Origin: Phycisphaerales bacterium
Lineage (GTDB): Bacteria > Planctomycetota > Phycisphaerae > Phycisphaerales > UBA1924
Reading direction: 5' to 3'
NCBI GenBank assembly: GCA_029260315.1
Contig: JAJDDM010000149.1
Coordinates: forward strand, 1-39,026
Length of the DNA: 39,026 nucleotides
The position numbers were made by a program, and so were the translations under genes. Numbering within the stretch: position 1 is the first letter of the stretch; every line of letters begins with the position of its first letter. The notes beneath the pieces were generated by a model. It was not told where the DNA came from and did no database searches. It saw nothing but the letters and a program-made list of their open reading frames with translations. Shown here piece after piece: positions 18,345 to 28,586 of this stretch.

Positions 18345-18890
18345 ATGAAGTTCGGAGTGCGCGAGTTGGTGCTGTTAGTCGTGCTGCTGGCGATCCCCGT
18401 GGCGAGCTACTTCCTCGTCTTCACGCCGCAGAACAAGGCGATCGAGAGGGCGCAGAAGGAGATCGAGCACAAGGAGCGGACGCTCGACAAGCTGAAGGAA
18501 CAGACGGCGCGGACCGACGATCTCGAGCGGGCGATCGACCAGTTCGAGCAGCGGATCGCCGAGGTCGAGGCCCAGCTTCCCAGCAACAAGGGCGTGGACT
18601 CGATCGTCCGGCAGGTCTCGGATCTCGCGGTCGATTCCGGGCTGGCGTCGCCCGCGCTCAAGAGCGACGACCCGGTCCCGGCGGGCCTGTACTACGAGCA
18701 GCCGCTAGAGATGATGACCTCGGGCAAGTGGCGAGACAGCGGGTTCTACGAGTTCCTGCTGGCGGTCGAGAGGCTGCCGCGCAAAACGCGGATCCCGTCG
18801 ATGACGCTGAAGCGGGACACGAAGAACGACGGGGAGTTCGAGATCGATTTCACGCTGAGCATCTACTTCCAGGATGGGAGCGTTTCATGA
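18345..18890 (+). CDS. pilO: PilO-like pilus assembly protein
   Basis: A 181-aa bitopic membrane protein. One membrane helix covers about residues 6-26 (RELVLLVVLLAIPVASYFLV). It is followed by a coiled coil (about 28-85) with ERTLDKLKEQTARTDDLE, and the PilO-type block LPSNKGVDSIVRQVSDLAVDSGL. Residues 120-180 form the compact periplasmic domain. PilO pairs with PilN and contacts PilP. AAGGAGG lies 10 bases before ATG 18345. Its stop overlaps the next start (ATGA), suggesting coupling. Confidence 0.87.
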   Translation: MKFGVRELVLLVVLLAIPVASYFLVFTPQNKAIERAQKEIEHKERTLDKLKEQTARTDDLERAIDQFEQRIAEVEAQLPSNKGVDSIVRQVSDLAVDSGLASPALKSDDPVPAGLYYEQPLEMMTSGKWRDSGFYEFLLAVERLPRKTRIPSMTLKRDTKNDGEFEIDFTLSIYFQDGSVS

Positions 18891-19576
18891 GCGACGACCA
18901 GCTTGTCAACCAGGACCCGACAGAGGGCGAGCAGGTCCCGCCGCACGCGATGTTCCGCGACCTCGGCGACGACGCCGATCCGACCGAGATCGGGCGTTCC
19001 AAGCGCGGGTTGCGGGTGACGACGCAGGTGACCGTTGCCCTGGTGCTCGCCGTGGGCGGCGGCGCGATCTACTGGATGCGCGAGACGGGCATGAAGTCCG
19101 GCATGGATTTCAACTCCGAGCCGATCGCGTTCCAGAGCCAGTACTCACCCGCCGACCACGATCGGTTCCAGCGCGTGCTGCGCGATCTGGAGCAGAGCGA
19201 TTCGCGAGTGCAGATCGCGGCGGCGGACTCTGGCTCGAACCCGTTCTTCATCGGGATCGTCAAGGAGGACACCAGCGCCGCCGAGGCCGCCGCTCGCGAG
19301 GAGCGTGAACGCCGAAAGAAGGAGGAGGAGCAGCGTCGCGCCGACGAGGCCCGCCAGAAGACGATCGTCGATGGGGCGGCAAGGCTTCGCCTGGGCACCA
19401 TCCTCTTCTCCAGCGATCCGCGGGCGTCGATCGACAATCGCGTGGTGGGCGTGGGCGACAGGGTCGGCGAGTTCTTCACGGTGACCGAGATCCAGGCGCA
19501 GGCGGTGATTCTGAAGGCCGACGGCGTGCCGTACACCATCACGCCCCAGACCCACGGGCCCGGAGCCCGGCGCTAG
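18887..19576 (+). CDS. PilP-like protein of the pilus/secretion operon
   Basis: A 229-aa protein in the position of pilP. A cytoplasmic acidic tail precedes a membrane helix at about 46-64 (TQVTVALVLAVGGGAIYWM). A charged Ala/Glu/Arg coiled-coil segment (AAEAAAREERERRKKEEEQR) follows. The C-terminal domain (LGTILFSSDPRASIDNRVVG ... VTEIQAQAVILKADG) is the beta-sandwich 'HR' domain of the PilP/GspC type. Unlike classic PilP it is not a lipoprotein (no lipobox) but is anchored by a helix, as in GspC. This makes it intermediate between PilP and GspC. The symbol is left open for that reason. Confidence 0.75.
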   Translation: MSDDQLVNQDPTEGEQVPPHAMFRDLGDDADPTEIGRSKRGLRVTTQVTVALVLAVGGGAIYWMRETGMKSGMDFNSEPIAFQSQYSPADHDRFQRVLRDLEQSDSRVQIAAADSGSNPFFIGIVKEDTSAAEAAAREERERRKKEEEQRRADEARQKTIVDGAARLRLGTILFSSDPRASIDNRVVGVGDRVGEFFTVTEIQAQAVILKADGVPYTITPQTHGPGARR

Positions 19577-19602
19577 GGGCCGCCCGGAGAGCGGAGAGAG
19601 CC

Positions 19603-21570
19603 TTGGCCAAGTACAGCATCGACGACATTCTGGATCGCCTGGGCATGGACCCCGAGAACGGGAGTGCGCCCAGGGAACTTCCCGACGGACAGGGCGAGCA
19701 GCAGGAGGCCAAGCCGGAAGACAAGTCGATCATGGCGCCGAAGGCGCGCCTGCCGGTGCGCGCCGCCCGCCCCGGGATGCCCACGGTCTACAAGGGCGGG
19801 CAGGAGATCGCGCCCGGCGCAGTCGACGAACTCTTCGACCCCGGCGACGGCGCGGGTGTCGAGCAGGTCGCGCTGAGCGAGATCCTTCTGGAGCGAGAGG
19901 TCGTCACGCCCGAGCAGATGACCGTCGCCCAGCAGGTGCTCAAGCAGACGCCGGGCTCGACGCTCTCGCACATCCTGATCGAGCAGGGCGCAGACGAGGT
20001 TGAGATCCAGCGGGCCATCGCCGAGCTGGCGCGTGTCCCGTTCGAGCGGATCGAGCACGAGAAGGGCCTCGACTCGTTCGACGGCGGGATGACCCAGCGC
20101 CTGGGCCTGGAGTTCTGCAAGAAGCACCTGGTCCTGCCGCTGCGCAAGGATGGGCGGCGGGTGGTCATCGGCGCGACGCGCCCCAACGACGTGTTCCTGC
20201 TCGACGAGATCAAGCGGTCGCTGGGCGTGCCGAGCGTCAAGCTCGTGATGGTCGCGCCCGGCGACGTCCGCGGCGCCATCGAGCACATGGACGACGGCGA
20301 CGACGACGCGGGCGAGGACCTCGACGACATCCTTGCCGACGTGCAGGACGTCGACGTCGAGCTGAAGAAGGAATCCGAGGACGACCACAACCTCGAGGCC
20401 CGCGCCGGCGAGAGCCCGGTCATCCGCTACGTCAACTACATCATCCAGACCGCGATCAAGGAGGGGGCCAGCGACATCCATGTCGAGCCCGGCGAGAAGA
20501 AGCTGCGCGTCCGTTACCGCATCGACGGCACGCTGTTTGAGATGATGAACCCCCCGCCGGGCATGAGCGCCGCGATCATCAGCCGCCTCAAGATCATGGC
20601 GAATCTGGATATCTCCGAGCGCCGCGTGCCGCAGGACGGGCGCATCAAGTGCGTCGTCCAGGGGCGCAAGCTCGACCTGCGCGTGAGCACCCTGCCCACC
20701 GCGTTCGGCGAGAAGACCGTCATGCGTATCCTCGACACCAAGAGCATCAACGTGCAGCTCGAGGATCTCGGATTCGGCGAGCAGACGCTGGAGCTCTGGC
20801 GGCAGCAGGTCAAGTCGCCGCACGGCATCGTGCTCGTCACCGGACCGACCGGCTCGGGCAAGACCACCACTCTGTACTCCTCGCTCCGCCAGCTCGACAA
20901 TAACAAGCTCAATGTCTCGACGGTCGAGGACCCGGTCGAATACTCCCTCGAGGGCATCACCCAGACACAGACCCACGAGAAGATCGGGATGTCGTTCGCC
21001 GCCGCGCTGCGCGCCCTCCTGCGCCAGGATCCCGACGTGCTCATGCTGGGCGAGATCCGCGACTTCGAGACCGCGCAGATCGCGGTGCAGGCGGCGCTCA
21101 CGGGCCATCTTGTCCTGAGCACGCTGCACACCAACGACGCGCCGAGCTCGATCACGCGCCTGGTGAACATCGGCCTGGAGCCGTTCCTGCTGGGCGCCGC
21201 GGTCAACGGCGTGCTCGCCCAACGCCTCGCTCGCCGCCTGTGCGCCAAGTGCAAGGAGCAGGGCGAGGGCACGCCGGAGATGCTCGAGTACTTCGAGATG
21301 CAGGGCCTGGCGGTGGACCATCTGTGGGAGCCGCGCGGCTGCGACAAGTGCCGCAACACCGGCTACGCCGGGCGCGTCGGCATCTACGAGCTGCTCGTGG
21401 TCGACGACGCGCTGCGCGACATCATCGCGCGCAATCCCAACGTCGCCGAGTTCCGGCGGATGTGCCTGGAGCGGGGCATGGTCTCGCTGCGTGACGACGG
21501 GATGCAGAAGGTCGCGGCGGGCGACACGAGCGTCCAGGAGATCCTCCGGATCACCAAGGAAGCGTCGTAG
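19603..21570 (+). CDS. pilB: PilB/GspE-type assembly ATPase
   Basis: Hexameric cytoplasmic ATPase that drives pilus extension or type II secretion. The 655-aa product has an MshEN-like N-terminal domain (about 88-230: LSEILLEREVVTPEQ, then LSHILIEQGADE). The RecA-like core has Walker A GPTGSGKTT at 414-422, an Asp box near 441-446 (VEDPVEY), a Walker-B region LMLGEIRDFETA near 480-491, and a His box (STLHTNDA). A zinc-binding tetracysteine follows: CAKC near 547 and CDKC near 588, then NTGYAGRVGIYELL. The TTG start at 19603 follows GGAGAGAG. It is the last gene of the operon in this window; pilC, pilT and pilQ are not seen here. Confidence 0.93.
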   Translation: MAKYSIDDILDRLGMDPENGSAPRELPDGQGEQQEAKPEDKSIMAPKARLPVRAARPGMPTVYKGGQEIAPGAVDELFDPGDGAGVEQVALSEILLEREVVTPEQMTVAQQVLKQTPGSTLSHILIEQGADEVEIQRAIAELARVPFERIEHEKGLDSFDGGMTQRLGLEFCKKHLVLPLRKDGRRVVIGATRPNDVFLLDEIKRSLGVPSVKLVMVAPGDVRGAIEHMDDGDDDAGEDLDDILADVQDVDVELKKESEDDHNLEARAGESPVIRYVNYIIQTAIKEGASDIHVEPGEKKLRVRYRIDGTLFEMMNPPPGMSAAIISRLKIMANLDISERRVPQDGRIKCVVQGRKLDLRVSTLPTAFGEKTVMRILDTKSINVQLEDLGFGEQTLELWRQQVKSPHGIVLVTGPTGSGKTTTLYSSLRQLDNNKLNVSTVEDPVEYSLEGITQTQTHEKIGMSFAAALRALLRQDPDVLMLGEIRDFETAQIAVQAALTGHLVLSTLHTNDAPSSITRLVNIGLEPFLLGAAVNGVLAQRLARRLCAKCKEQGEGTPEMLEYFEMQGLAVDHLWEPRGCDKCRNTGYAGRVGIYELLVVDDALRDIIARNPNVAEFRRMCLERGMVSLRDDGMQKVAAGDTSVQEILRITKEAS

Positions 21571-21611
21571 AGGCTGATCGTGAGTGCCGCGGGATCTGCC
21601 GCGCCTCGCCG

Positions 21612-22157
21612 TCAGTTCTCCAGATCGAAATCCCCGTTGGCGCGGAAGCTGACATCCAGGTCGTCATCGGTGTCCAACTGCCCGTCCTCGCCGGCGCTCA
21701 CGATCGAATAGCCGGTCTCGAGTTCGTTCGGCGTGTACACATAGGCGTTGCCCCAGGGGTCGATCAGGGCGTCCCGGCCCAGCGAGAGCTCATCGAGGCT
21801 CGCCGGCAGCGAGCCCGTCGCCTCGTAGTGCTCGGTGATCGATTCCTGGATCTCGATGACGTCCATGAGCACGCCGACGTTGAAGCCGAACTGGAAGAGC
21901 ACGAAGATCATCGCCAGGCCGAAGAGCGCGACGACCCCGCCGATGACCAGGGATCCGAACAGCCCGATGATGAGCCCCGCGATCGCAAAGCCCTTGGGCT
22001 CCTTGAAGAGGCCGAAGATCGAGAGGATGATGCCCACGGGCGAGAGCAGGCCGCAGCTCACCAGGCCGACCAGCGAGACGATGAAGCCCGCCAGCCCGAT
22101 CCCGTTGCCGCCCGCGGTTGGGCGCGTTTCCATCTCCATGTCCATGGGCGTATCCAT
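21612..22157 (-). CDS. DUF4190-like membrane domain fused to a GspG-type C-terminus
   Basis: A 181-aa protein with two parts. Residues 15-95 are hydrophobic with small-residue-rich helices (GLAGFIVSLVGLVSCGLLSP ... IAGLIIGLFGSLVIGG), the pattern of DUF4190-type membrane domains. Residues about 105-181 look like the C-terminal half of major pseudopilins: GSLPASLDEL, DPWGNAYVYTP, YSIVSAGEDGQLDTDDDLD (the DPWG and calcium-binding 'S-GxDG' motifs of GspG). The prepilin peptidase site is absent. ATG 22157 has GAGGAG at the right distance and is preferred over an upstream start at 22208. It is convergent with pilB, 41 bp away. Its role is unknown. Confidence 0.75.
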   Translation of the reverse strand: MDTPMDMEMETRPTAGGNGIGLAGFIVSLVGLVSCGLLSPVGIILSIFGLFKEPKGFAIAGLIIGLFGSLVIGGVVALFGLAMIFVLFQFGFNVGVLMDVIEIQESITEHYEATGSLPASLDELSLGRDALIDPWGNAYVYTPNELETGYSIVSAGEDGQLDTDDDLDVSFRANGDFDLEN

Positions 22158-22265
22158 CGGCGTCTCCTCGGGGCCAATCGTTGGTCCCAAGCCTATCAAA
22201 TCCAGCACGAGGCCGGGGGCGGGCGGAAACAGCTATCCTCCATCATCCAGCATCGAGGAGGCCAG

Positions 22266-24434
<2,169 letters not shown>

Positions 24435-24447
24435 GTGCAACGAGAAG

Positions 24448-25233
24448 ATGTTATCGATTGAGGTGCTACGTTCGATGTTCGATAGACCAAAGCGACTTAT
24501 TCGAACCGAGGCAATCATCGTCGCCTACGCGATGTCGAGACTCGATCGTAAATTGCTCGAGCACCGTCAATGGAGGTCGTGGAAACAGGCCTTCGAAGAA
24601 GTCGGACAATCGCTCGACGTGAAAGCCACGAGCATCAAAAACCTTCGTGACGAGTTCGATCCGTTTTTCGAGAACGAACGGAAAGGCTGGGAGGGGCGTC
24701 CGATTCGACCCAACAGGCAGCGAGTCTTGGGTGAGTTTTCAGATGTTTGCGATTATGTATTATTACAGATCGTGGACGGAGTTCTGATCAGTGATAAGCA
24801 AGTCCGGGACGACATCGTATGGCCGATCGCTCGGGCGACACAGACCAGCAACGCCGCAGAACGATTGCGAACGGGCCGACAAGCCGAGCGGATCTTCTAT
24901 AAGCAGTCCGCCGAGATACTTGGAGTTCCTTCTGGCGAGCTTGTGGATCGGCGGGACGATGCGTGTGGATTTGATTTTGGCCAACTAGGCAAGTCCTCGA
25001 TTGCGATTGAAGTTAAGGGAATGCGTGCGGATTCTGGGAAGATCCTTTTCACGGACTTGGAATGGCGGACTGCCGACCGGATGGGCGAAGACTATGCCGT
25101 CGTCGTCATTGGGCGAGTCTTTGAAGTGCCGCGGTGGCGCGTTATTCGTGCTCCTGTGAGAGTCTTCGACGCTATGCCGTCTGTCTCGCGATCGATTGCA
25201 ACCACTTGGGGCGCCACGGTAAGCGTGACGTAG
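24448..25233 (+). CDS. DUF3883-type putative restriction-like nuclease
   Basis: A 261-aa protein. The C-terminal half fits a PD-(D/E)XK nuclease fold of the DUF3883 (NOV C-terminal) kind: GRQAERIFY (E147), CGFDF (D176), IAIEVKG (E188, K190), then LFTDLEWRTADRMGEDYAVV, where family members have a conserved E-x3-A and Tyr. The N-terminal half (about 15-110) carries SIKNLRDEFDPFFENERKGW, a motif I associate with DUF3883 proteins in defence or restriction contexts. Biochemical function is unknown; DNA cleavage is an inference. Codon use is more AT-rich than in acs and the MBL gene on either side, suggesting transfer. ATG 24448 is preferred over GTG 24421, which overlaps the acs end. No methyltransferase or helicase partner is adjacent. 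Confidence 0.72.
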   Translation: MLSIEVLRSMFDRPKRLIRTEAIIVAYAMSRLDRKLLEHRQWRSWKQAFEEVGQSLDVKATSIKNLRDEFDPFFENERKGWEGRPIRPNRQRVLGEFSDVCDYVLLQIVDGVLISDKQVRDDIVWPIARATQTSNAAERLRTGRQAERIFYKQSAEILGVPSGELVDRRDDACGFDFGQLGKSSIAIEVKGMRADSGKILFTDLEWRTADRMGEDYAVVVIGRVFEVPRWRVIRAPVRVFDAMPSVSRSIATTWGATVSVT

Positions 25234-25540
25234 CGAAGAAGTGCGCAGAGTACGGCAGATGATTTGCCGCAGTTTGTTTCCAAGACTGGTGCATGCATTA
25301 CTGGCGCTTGTATGAGGCAACTGCTTGAATCTCAACACGAGTCGCACACATGGGCCATCCGCGAGCTGATCCATCGCCGCCGCTCGCTGACTCCCGAGCA
25401 ACTCGACCAGCCCCAGCCCATCGGCCTACCAGCCCAACGCGCGAGCGAGGAAGAACAACGCCGATGCGCCCAAGGTGCATCCATCCCTCGCTCACACATC
25501 GGGCTCGTTGTCGGCTCGGAGAGCCGATCTACCCTTGAAG
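25234..25540. other. Intergenic region with repeat cluster
   Basis: No gene is recognised. The first part is AT-richer like the DUF3883 gene. From about 25429 to 25533 it holds an inverted pair of family A repeats followed by one family B palindrome, ending seven bases before the next start codon. Confidence 0.5.
25429..25533. repeat. Family A inverted pair plus family B palindrome
   Basis: A family A unit in forward orientation (AGCCCAACGCGCGAGCGAGG, 25431-25450) and an inverted one (CCCTCGCTCACACATCGGGC, 25485-25504) are separated by about 34 bp. An inverted family B unit (TCGGCTCGGAGAGCCGAT, 25511-25528) follows directly. The cluster overlaps the likely 5' leader of the downstream hydrolase gene. 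Confidence 0.7.
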
Positions 25541-26380
25541 ATGCGATTCACCTTCCTCGGCACCGGCACCAGCGCGGGCGTGCCCGCCCTCGCGTGCTCC
25601 TGCGCCGTCTGCACCAGCGACGACCCTCGCGACAATCGCCTGCGCACCAGCGCCTGCCTGCGTTTCACCGACCCCTCGGGACAGGACCGCACCATCCTCA
25701 TCGACTGCGGCCCGGACTTCCGCCAGCAGGCCCTGCGCGCCGAGCTCACCCGCCTCGACGCCATCCTCTTCACTCACAACCACGTCGACCACACCTGGGG
25801 CCTCGACGAGGTCCGGCGGTTCAACGTCTCGATGGGCACGCCCATCGAGGTCTACGCCAACCAGCACACGCGCAGGAGCCTGGAGACGGTCTACAGCCAC
25901 ATCTTCCATCGCGCCCGCAACCGCAACGACAGCTTTGTCGCCGATCTGATCCCCCGCACGATCGAGGAGGCGAGTCCGCTGGATCTCTTCGGCCTGCGTT
26001 TCGAGCCGATCCGTCTGCTGCACGGGCGGCTGCCGGTCCTCGGCTTCCGCATCGACGCGATCGATCCCTCGCTCCAGTCGGCGAGCGATGGCCTGCTGCC
26101 GATGGCGTACTGCACGGACGTCAGCGCGATCCCGCCGGAATCTTGGGCGCGTCTGACGGGGCTCAGGACGCTGGTGCTCGACGCGCTGCGCACCCGCCGC
26201 CATCCGACGCACCTCACGCTCGACGAGGCGGTCCAAACCGCAGGGCGCATCGGGGCGGATCGCACCTGGCTCGTGCATATGTCTCACGACCTGCCGCATC
26301 GCACGACCAACGAGGCTCTCTCGGACGACATCCAGCTCGCCTGGGACGGCCTCGAACTCGCGGGCACGGGCGAACCCTAA
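25541..26380 (+). CDS. MBL-fold metallohydrolase (PhnP-like)
   Basis: A 279-aa metallo-beta-lactamase-fold hydrolase. It starts with the fold's first strand FTFLGTGTSAGVPALACSC, and the CSCAVC cysteines match the zinc-ribbon-like site of PhnP-type phosphodiesterases. Dinuclear metal ligands are visible: THNHVDHTWGLDE (HxHxDH) near 79-91, CGPDF upstream, and HMSHDLPHRT near 246. PhnP cleaves a cyclic ribose phosphate in phosphonate use, but no phn genes are nearby, so substrate is open. ATG 25541 comes seven bases after a family B repeat, and a GAAG is the only ribosome-site candidate. It overlaps the convergent hydrolase gene by four bases. Confidence 0.85.
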   Translation: MRFTFLGTGTSAGVPALACSCAVCTSDDPRDNRLRTSACLRFTDPSGQDRTILIDCGPDFRQQALRAELTRLDAILFTHNHVDHTWGLDEVRRFNVSMGTPIEVYANQHTRRSLETVYSHIFHRARNRNDSFVADLIPRTIEEASPLDLFGLRFEPIRLLHGRLPVLGFRIDAIDPSLQSASDGLLPMAYCTDVSAIPPESWARLTGLRTLVLDALRTRRHPTHLTLDEAVQTAGRIGADRTWLVHMSHDLPHRTTNEALSDDIQLAWDGLELAGTGEP

Positions 26381-28482
26381 CGACCCGAACGCGCAAAGTC
26401 CCCGTCCTCGACCGCCGGATCAAGCTCCACGCTGTCGAACTCGAGGATGAGCTCGCCCATCGCGTCGTTGTGCGTCGTGATCCGTCGCGGGAACATGACC
26501 CCGCCGAGCGGCTGGTAGTCCTCGTAATGGATCTCGCTGACGAGGGGGATGTTCGCAATCGCGATCGAGGTGATGCGCTCGCGCAGCACCAGACCCGTGC
26601 CGGCGCTGACGAACACGGTCGATGTCGGCGCGTGCTCGCCCGAGAGCTCGACGACATACACCCGCTCGCCGCCGACCTCGTCCTCGCCGACGACGCGGAT
26701 GTCACTGTAGATGCTGCGCCAATCGCCGTAGAGCGTGCGCGGGTGCTGATGGCGGATCTGCTCGCTCTGGGCCTTGTTCGGCTCCAGCGTCGCGCTGAAG
26801 ACCGACTCGCTCCACACCCGCTGGCCGTCGTATCCCAGGCGGAACCAGCCGAACGGCTCGAACTCCTGGTGCTGGGCGTAGCGATCGCCCGCGACGATGA
26901 TCTCGACGGCGCCTTCGACACCCTGGTTGACCGCTCTTGCCTTGCCGCGCAGGCGGAAACGCTCCGGGGCCTCGCCCGACGCTTCGCGCAATGCGAGCAA
27001 CTCGTCCAGCGAGATCGGCGCGGCAGTCTCATCCAATCTGGGCAGCACGAACTCCATTCCGGCCTGATACAGCGTCATCGACGCCACGCGACCATCCTCG
27101 CGGTTGAACGCAACCTCAACTTCGTCGGTCAGCTCGAAGACCCACCTGCCCCGCTCGTCCGGCCATTGCAGGACATACTCGGTCTGCCCCGGCACATCGA
27201 GCGCGAGCCGCCCGTCGCGGATCGACGCCGTGAGGTCGCGATCCATTAGCTTGAAGTGATACTTGCCGACGAACGCGCCCAGCTCCTCCTCGCTCAGCGC
27301 CTCACCGCCCGCCGCCTCGCTCGCCGGTGCCAGCTCGTCGGCATCGCCGAGCAGCGCCGTCCACACAAGGTCCATCGATGAAGATTGAAGAGGCGAGGCC
27401 GTGACGTTCTGGAGCAGGACGAAGCCGACGCCGTCGTCCGGCAGCATCGCGATCGTGCTCGCGAACCCGTCGATGTTCCCGCCGTGCTGCACGACGCGGT
27501 GCCCGTTCCAGTTGCCGACGAACCACCCCAGCGCGTACGCGGCGTTCGGCCCCAGCGGCACCTGCGGGCTCCACGTCGCCTCCAGCGTCGCCGGCTCGAC
27601 GATCCGCGTGCCCTCGAACTCCCCGCCGGCGAGCTGCATCCGCAGCCAATACGTCATCTCCATCGCGCTGGCGTTGATCGCCCCGGCGGGCGCGACCGCC
27701 GTGAGATTGCGCTGCTCCATGTGATAGAACGAATCTCCGTCCTCGTCCCACCGATAGCCGAGCGCGTGGTTGTCGTCGCGCTGCATCTCACTGATATCCG
27801 TCGTCGCGCGTTCCATACCCAGCGGCCCGAGCAGGCGCTCAGCGAGCAGCTCTTCCCAGGTTGCTCCAACCGCCGCGGCCGCCGCCTCCGCCGCGGCGAG
27901 AAACATCACGTTGTTGTAGATGAATCGCTCGCGATGACCCGCCACGGGCTCGGCCCGCGCCACCTGTCGCAGTATGCGCTCGCGACTCACCCGGTTCGCC
28001 GCCCAGAGCAACCCCATCCGCGTGTACCCCGTCCGATGGCTCAACGCGTCGCGCAGCGTGAGCCTCTCCGCCCGCTCCTCATCCTTCAGCGTGAACCACG
28101 TCAGGTGCTTGGAGACCGGGTCGTCCCAGGCGATCACGCCCTCTTCGACGAGCATCCCGATCAGCGTGCTCGTGAACGCCTTCGTTGACGACCCGATCGC
28201 GAACAGCGTGTGCTCATCGACCGTCAAGCCCTGCTCAATGTTCCGCTCTCCCAGCCCTGTGGCCAAAACGACCTCGCCGTCCTTGACCACCGCGATCGCC
28301 AGTCCCGGCACATGCTGCTCGACCCGCTCAGATTCCAAACGCTCGACGAGCCACGCCATCCGAGCGGCGAGATCGGGTTCCTGGAAAGCCTCGGGCGCCT
28401 GAGCCTGAGCCCACGCCGGGCTCGTCGCCGCCAGGCTGAGCGAAGCCAGAATCCCGATCAACAGCACCATCCGCGGTTTCAT
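26377..28482 (-). CDS. Secreted serine beta-lactamase-family hydrolase with C-terminal extension
   Basis: A 701-aa exported protein. A signal peptide (MVLLIGILASLSLAATSPAW, cleavage near AWA-QAQ) is followed by a class C/penicillin-binding-type domain: SxxK as S98-STK101 (AIGSSTKAF), YxN in FIYNNVMF near 187, and HGG in VVQHGGNIDG near 339. Residues about 400-510 form a beta-rich linker domain (DUF3471-like: LGAFVGKYHF). Residues about 510-701 (RFRLRGKARAVNQGVEGAVE ... GVMFPRRI) resemble lipoprotein-sorting-like or peptidase-associated beta domains. Substrate is unknown; these proteins are often esterases or D-amino-acid peptidases rather than antibiotic resistance enzymes. ATG 28482 has GGAGGG upstream (reverse strand). 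It is divergent from atpG. Confidence 0.85.
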   Translation of the reverse strand: MKPRMVLLIGILASLSLAATSPAWAQAQAPEAFQEPDLAARMAWLVERLESERVEQHVPGLAIAVVKDGEVVLATGLGERNIEQGLTVDEHTLFAIGSSTKAFTSTLIGMLVEEGVIAWDDPVSKHLTWFTLKDEERAERLTLRDALSHRTGYTRMGLLWAANRVSRERILRQVARAEPVAGHRERFIYNNVMFLAAAEAAAAAVGATWEELLAERLLGPLGMERATTDISEMQRDDNHALGYRWDEDGDSFYHMEQRNLTAVAPAGAINASAMEMTYWLRMQLAGGEFEGTRIVEPATLEATWSPQVPLGPNAAYALGWFVGNWNGHRVVQHGGNIDGFASTIAMLPDDGVGFVLLQNVTASPLQSSSMDLVWTALLGDADELAPASEAAGGEALSEEELGAFVGKYHFKLMDRDLTASIRDGRLALDVPGQTEYVLQWPDERGRWVFELTDEVEVAFNREDGRVASMTLYQAGMEFVLPRLDETAAPISLDELLALREASGEAPERFRLRGKARAVNQGVEGAVEIIVAGDRYAQHQEFEPFGWFRLGYDGQRVWSESVFSATLEPNKAQSEQIRHQHPRTLYGDWRSIYSDIRVVGEDEVGGERVYVVELSGEHAPTSTVFVSAGTGLVLRERITSIAIANIPLVSEIHYEDYQPLGGVMFPRRITTHNDAMGELILEFDSVELDPAVEDGDFARSGR

Positions 28483-28586
28483 GCAAGATCCCTCCCGGTG
28501 CGGGTCCTTCCGATCGGCCTCGGCCGCCTTTCAGCCCGCCCATTCCACGGGTCGCGAGCCCGCGCCGAGCCTATCCTTGCCGTCCC

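Noticed and set aside
26377..28482. Antibiotic-resistance beta-lactamase
   Set aside because: The SxxK/YxN/HxG triad only places it in the broad serine hydrolase family. The length and C-terminal domains are not those of resistance enzymes.
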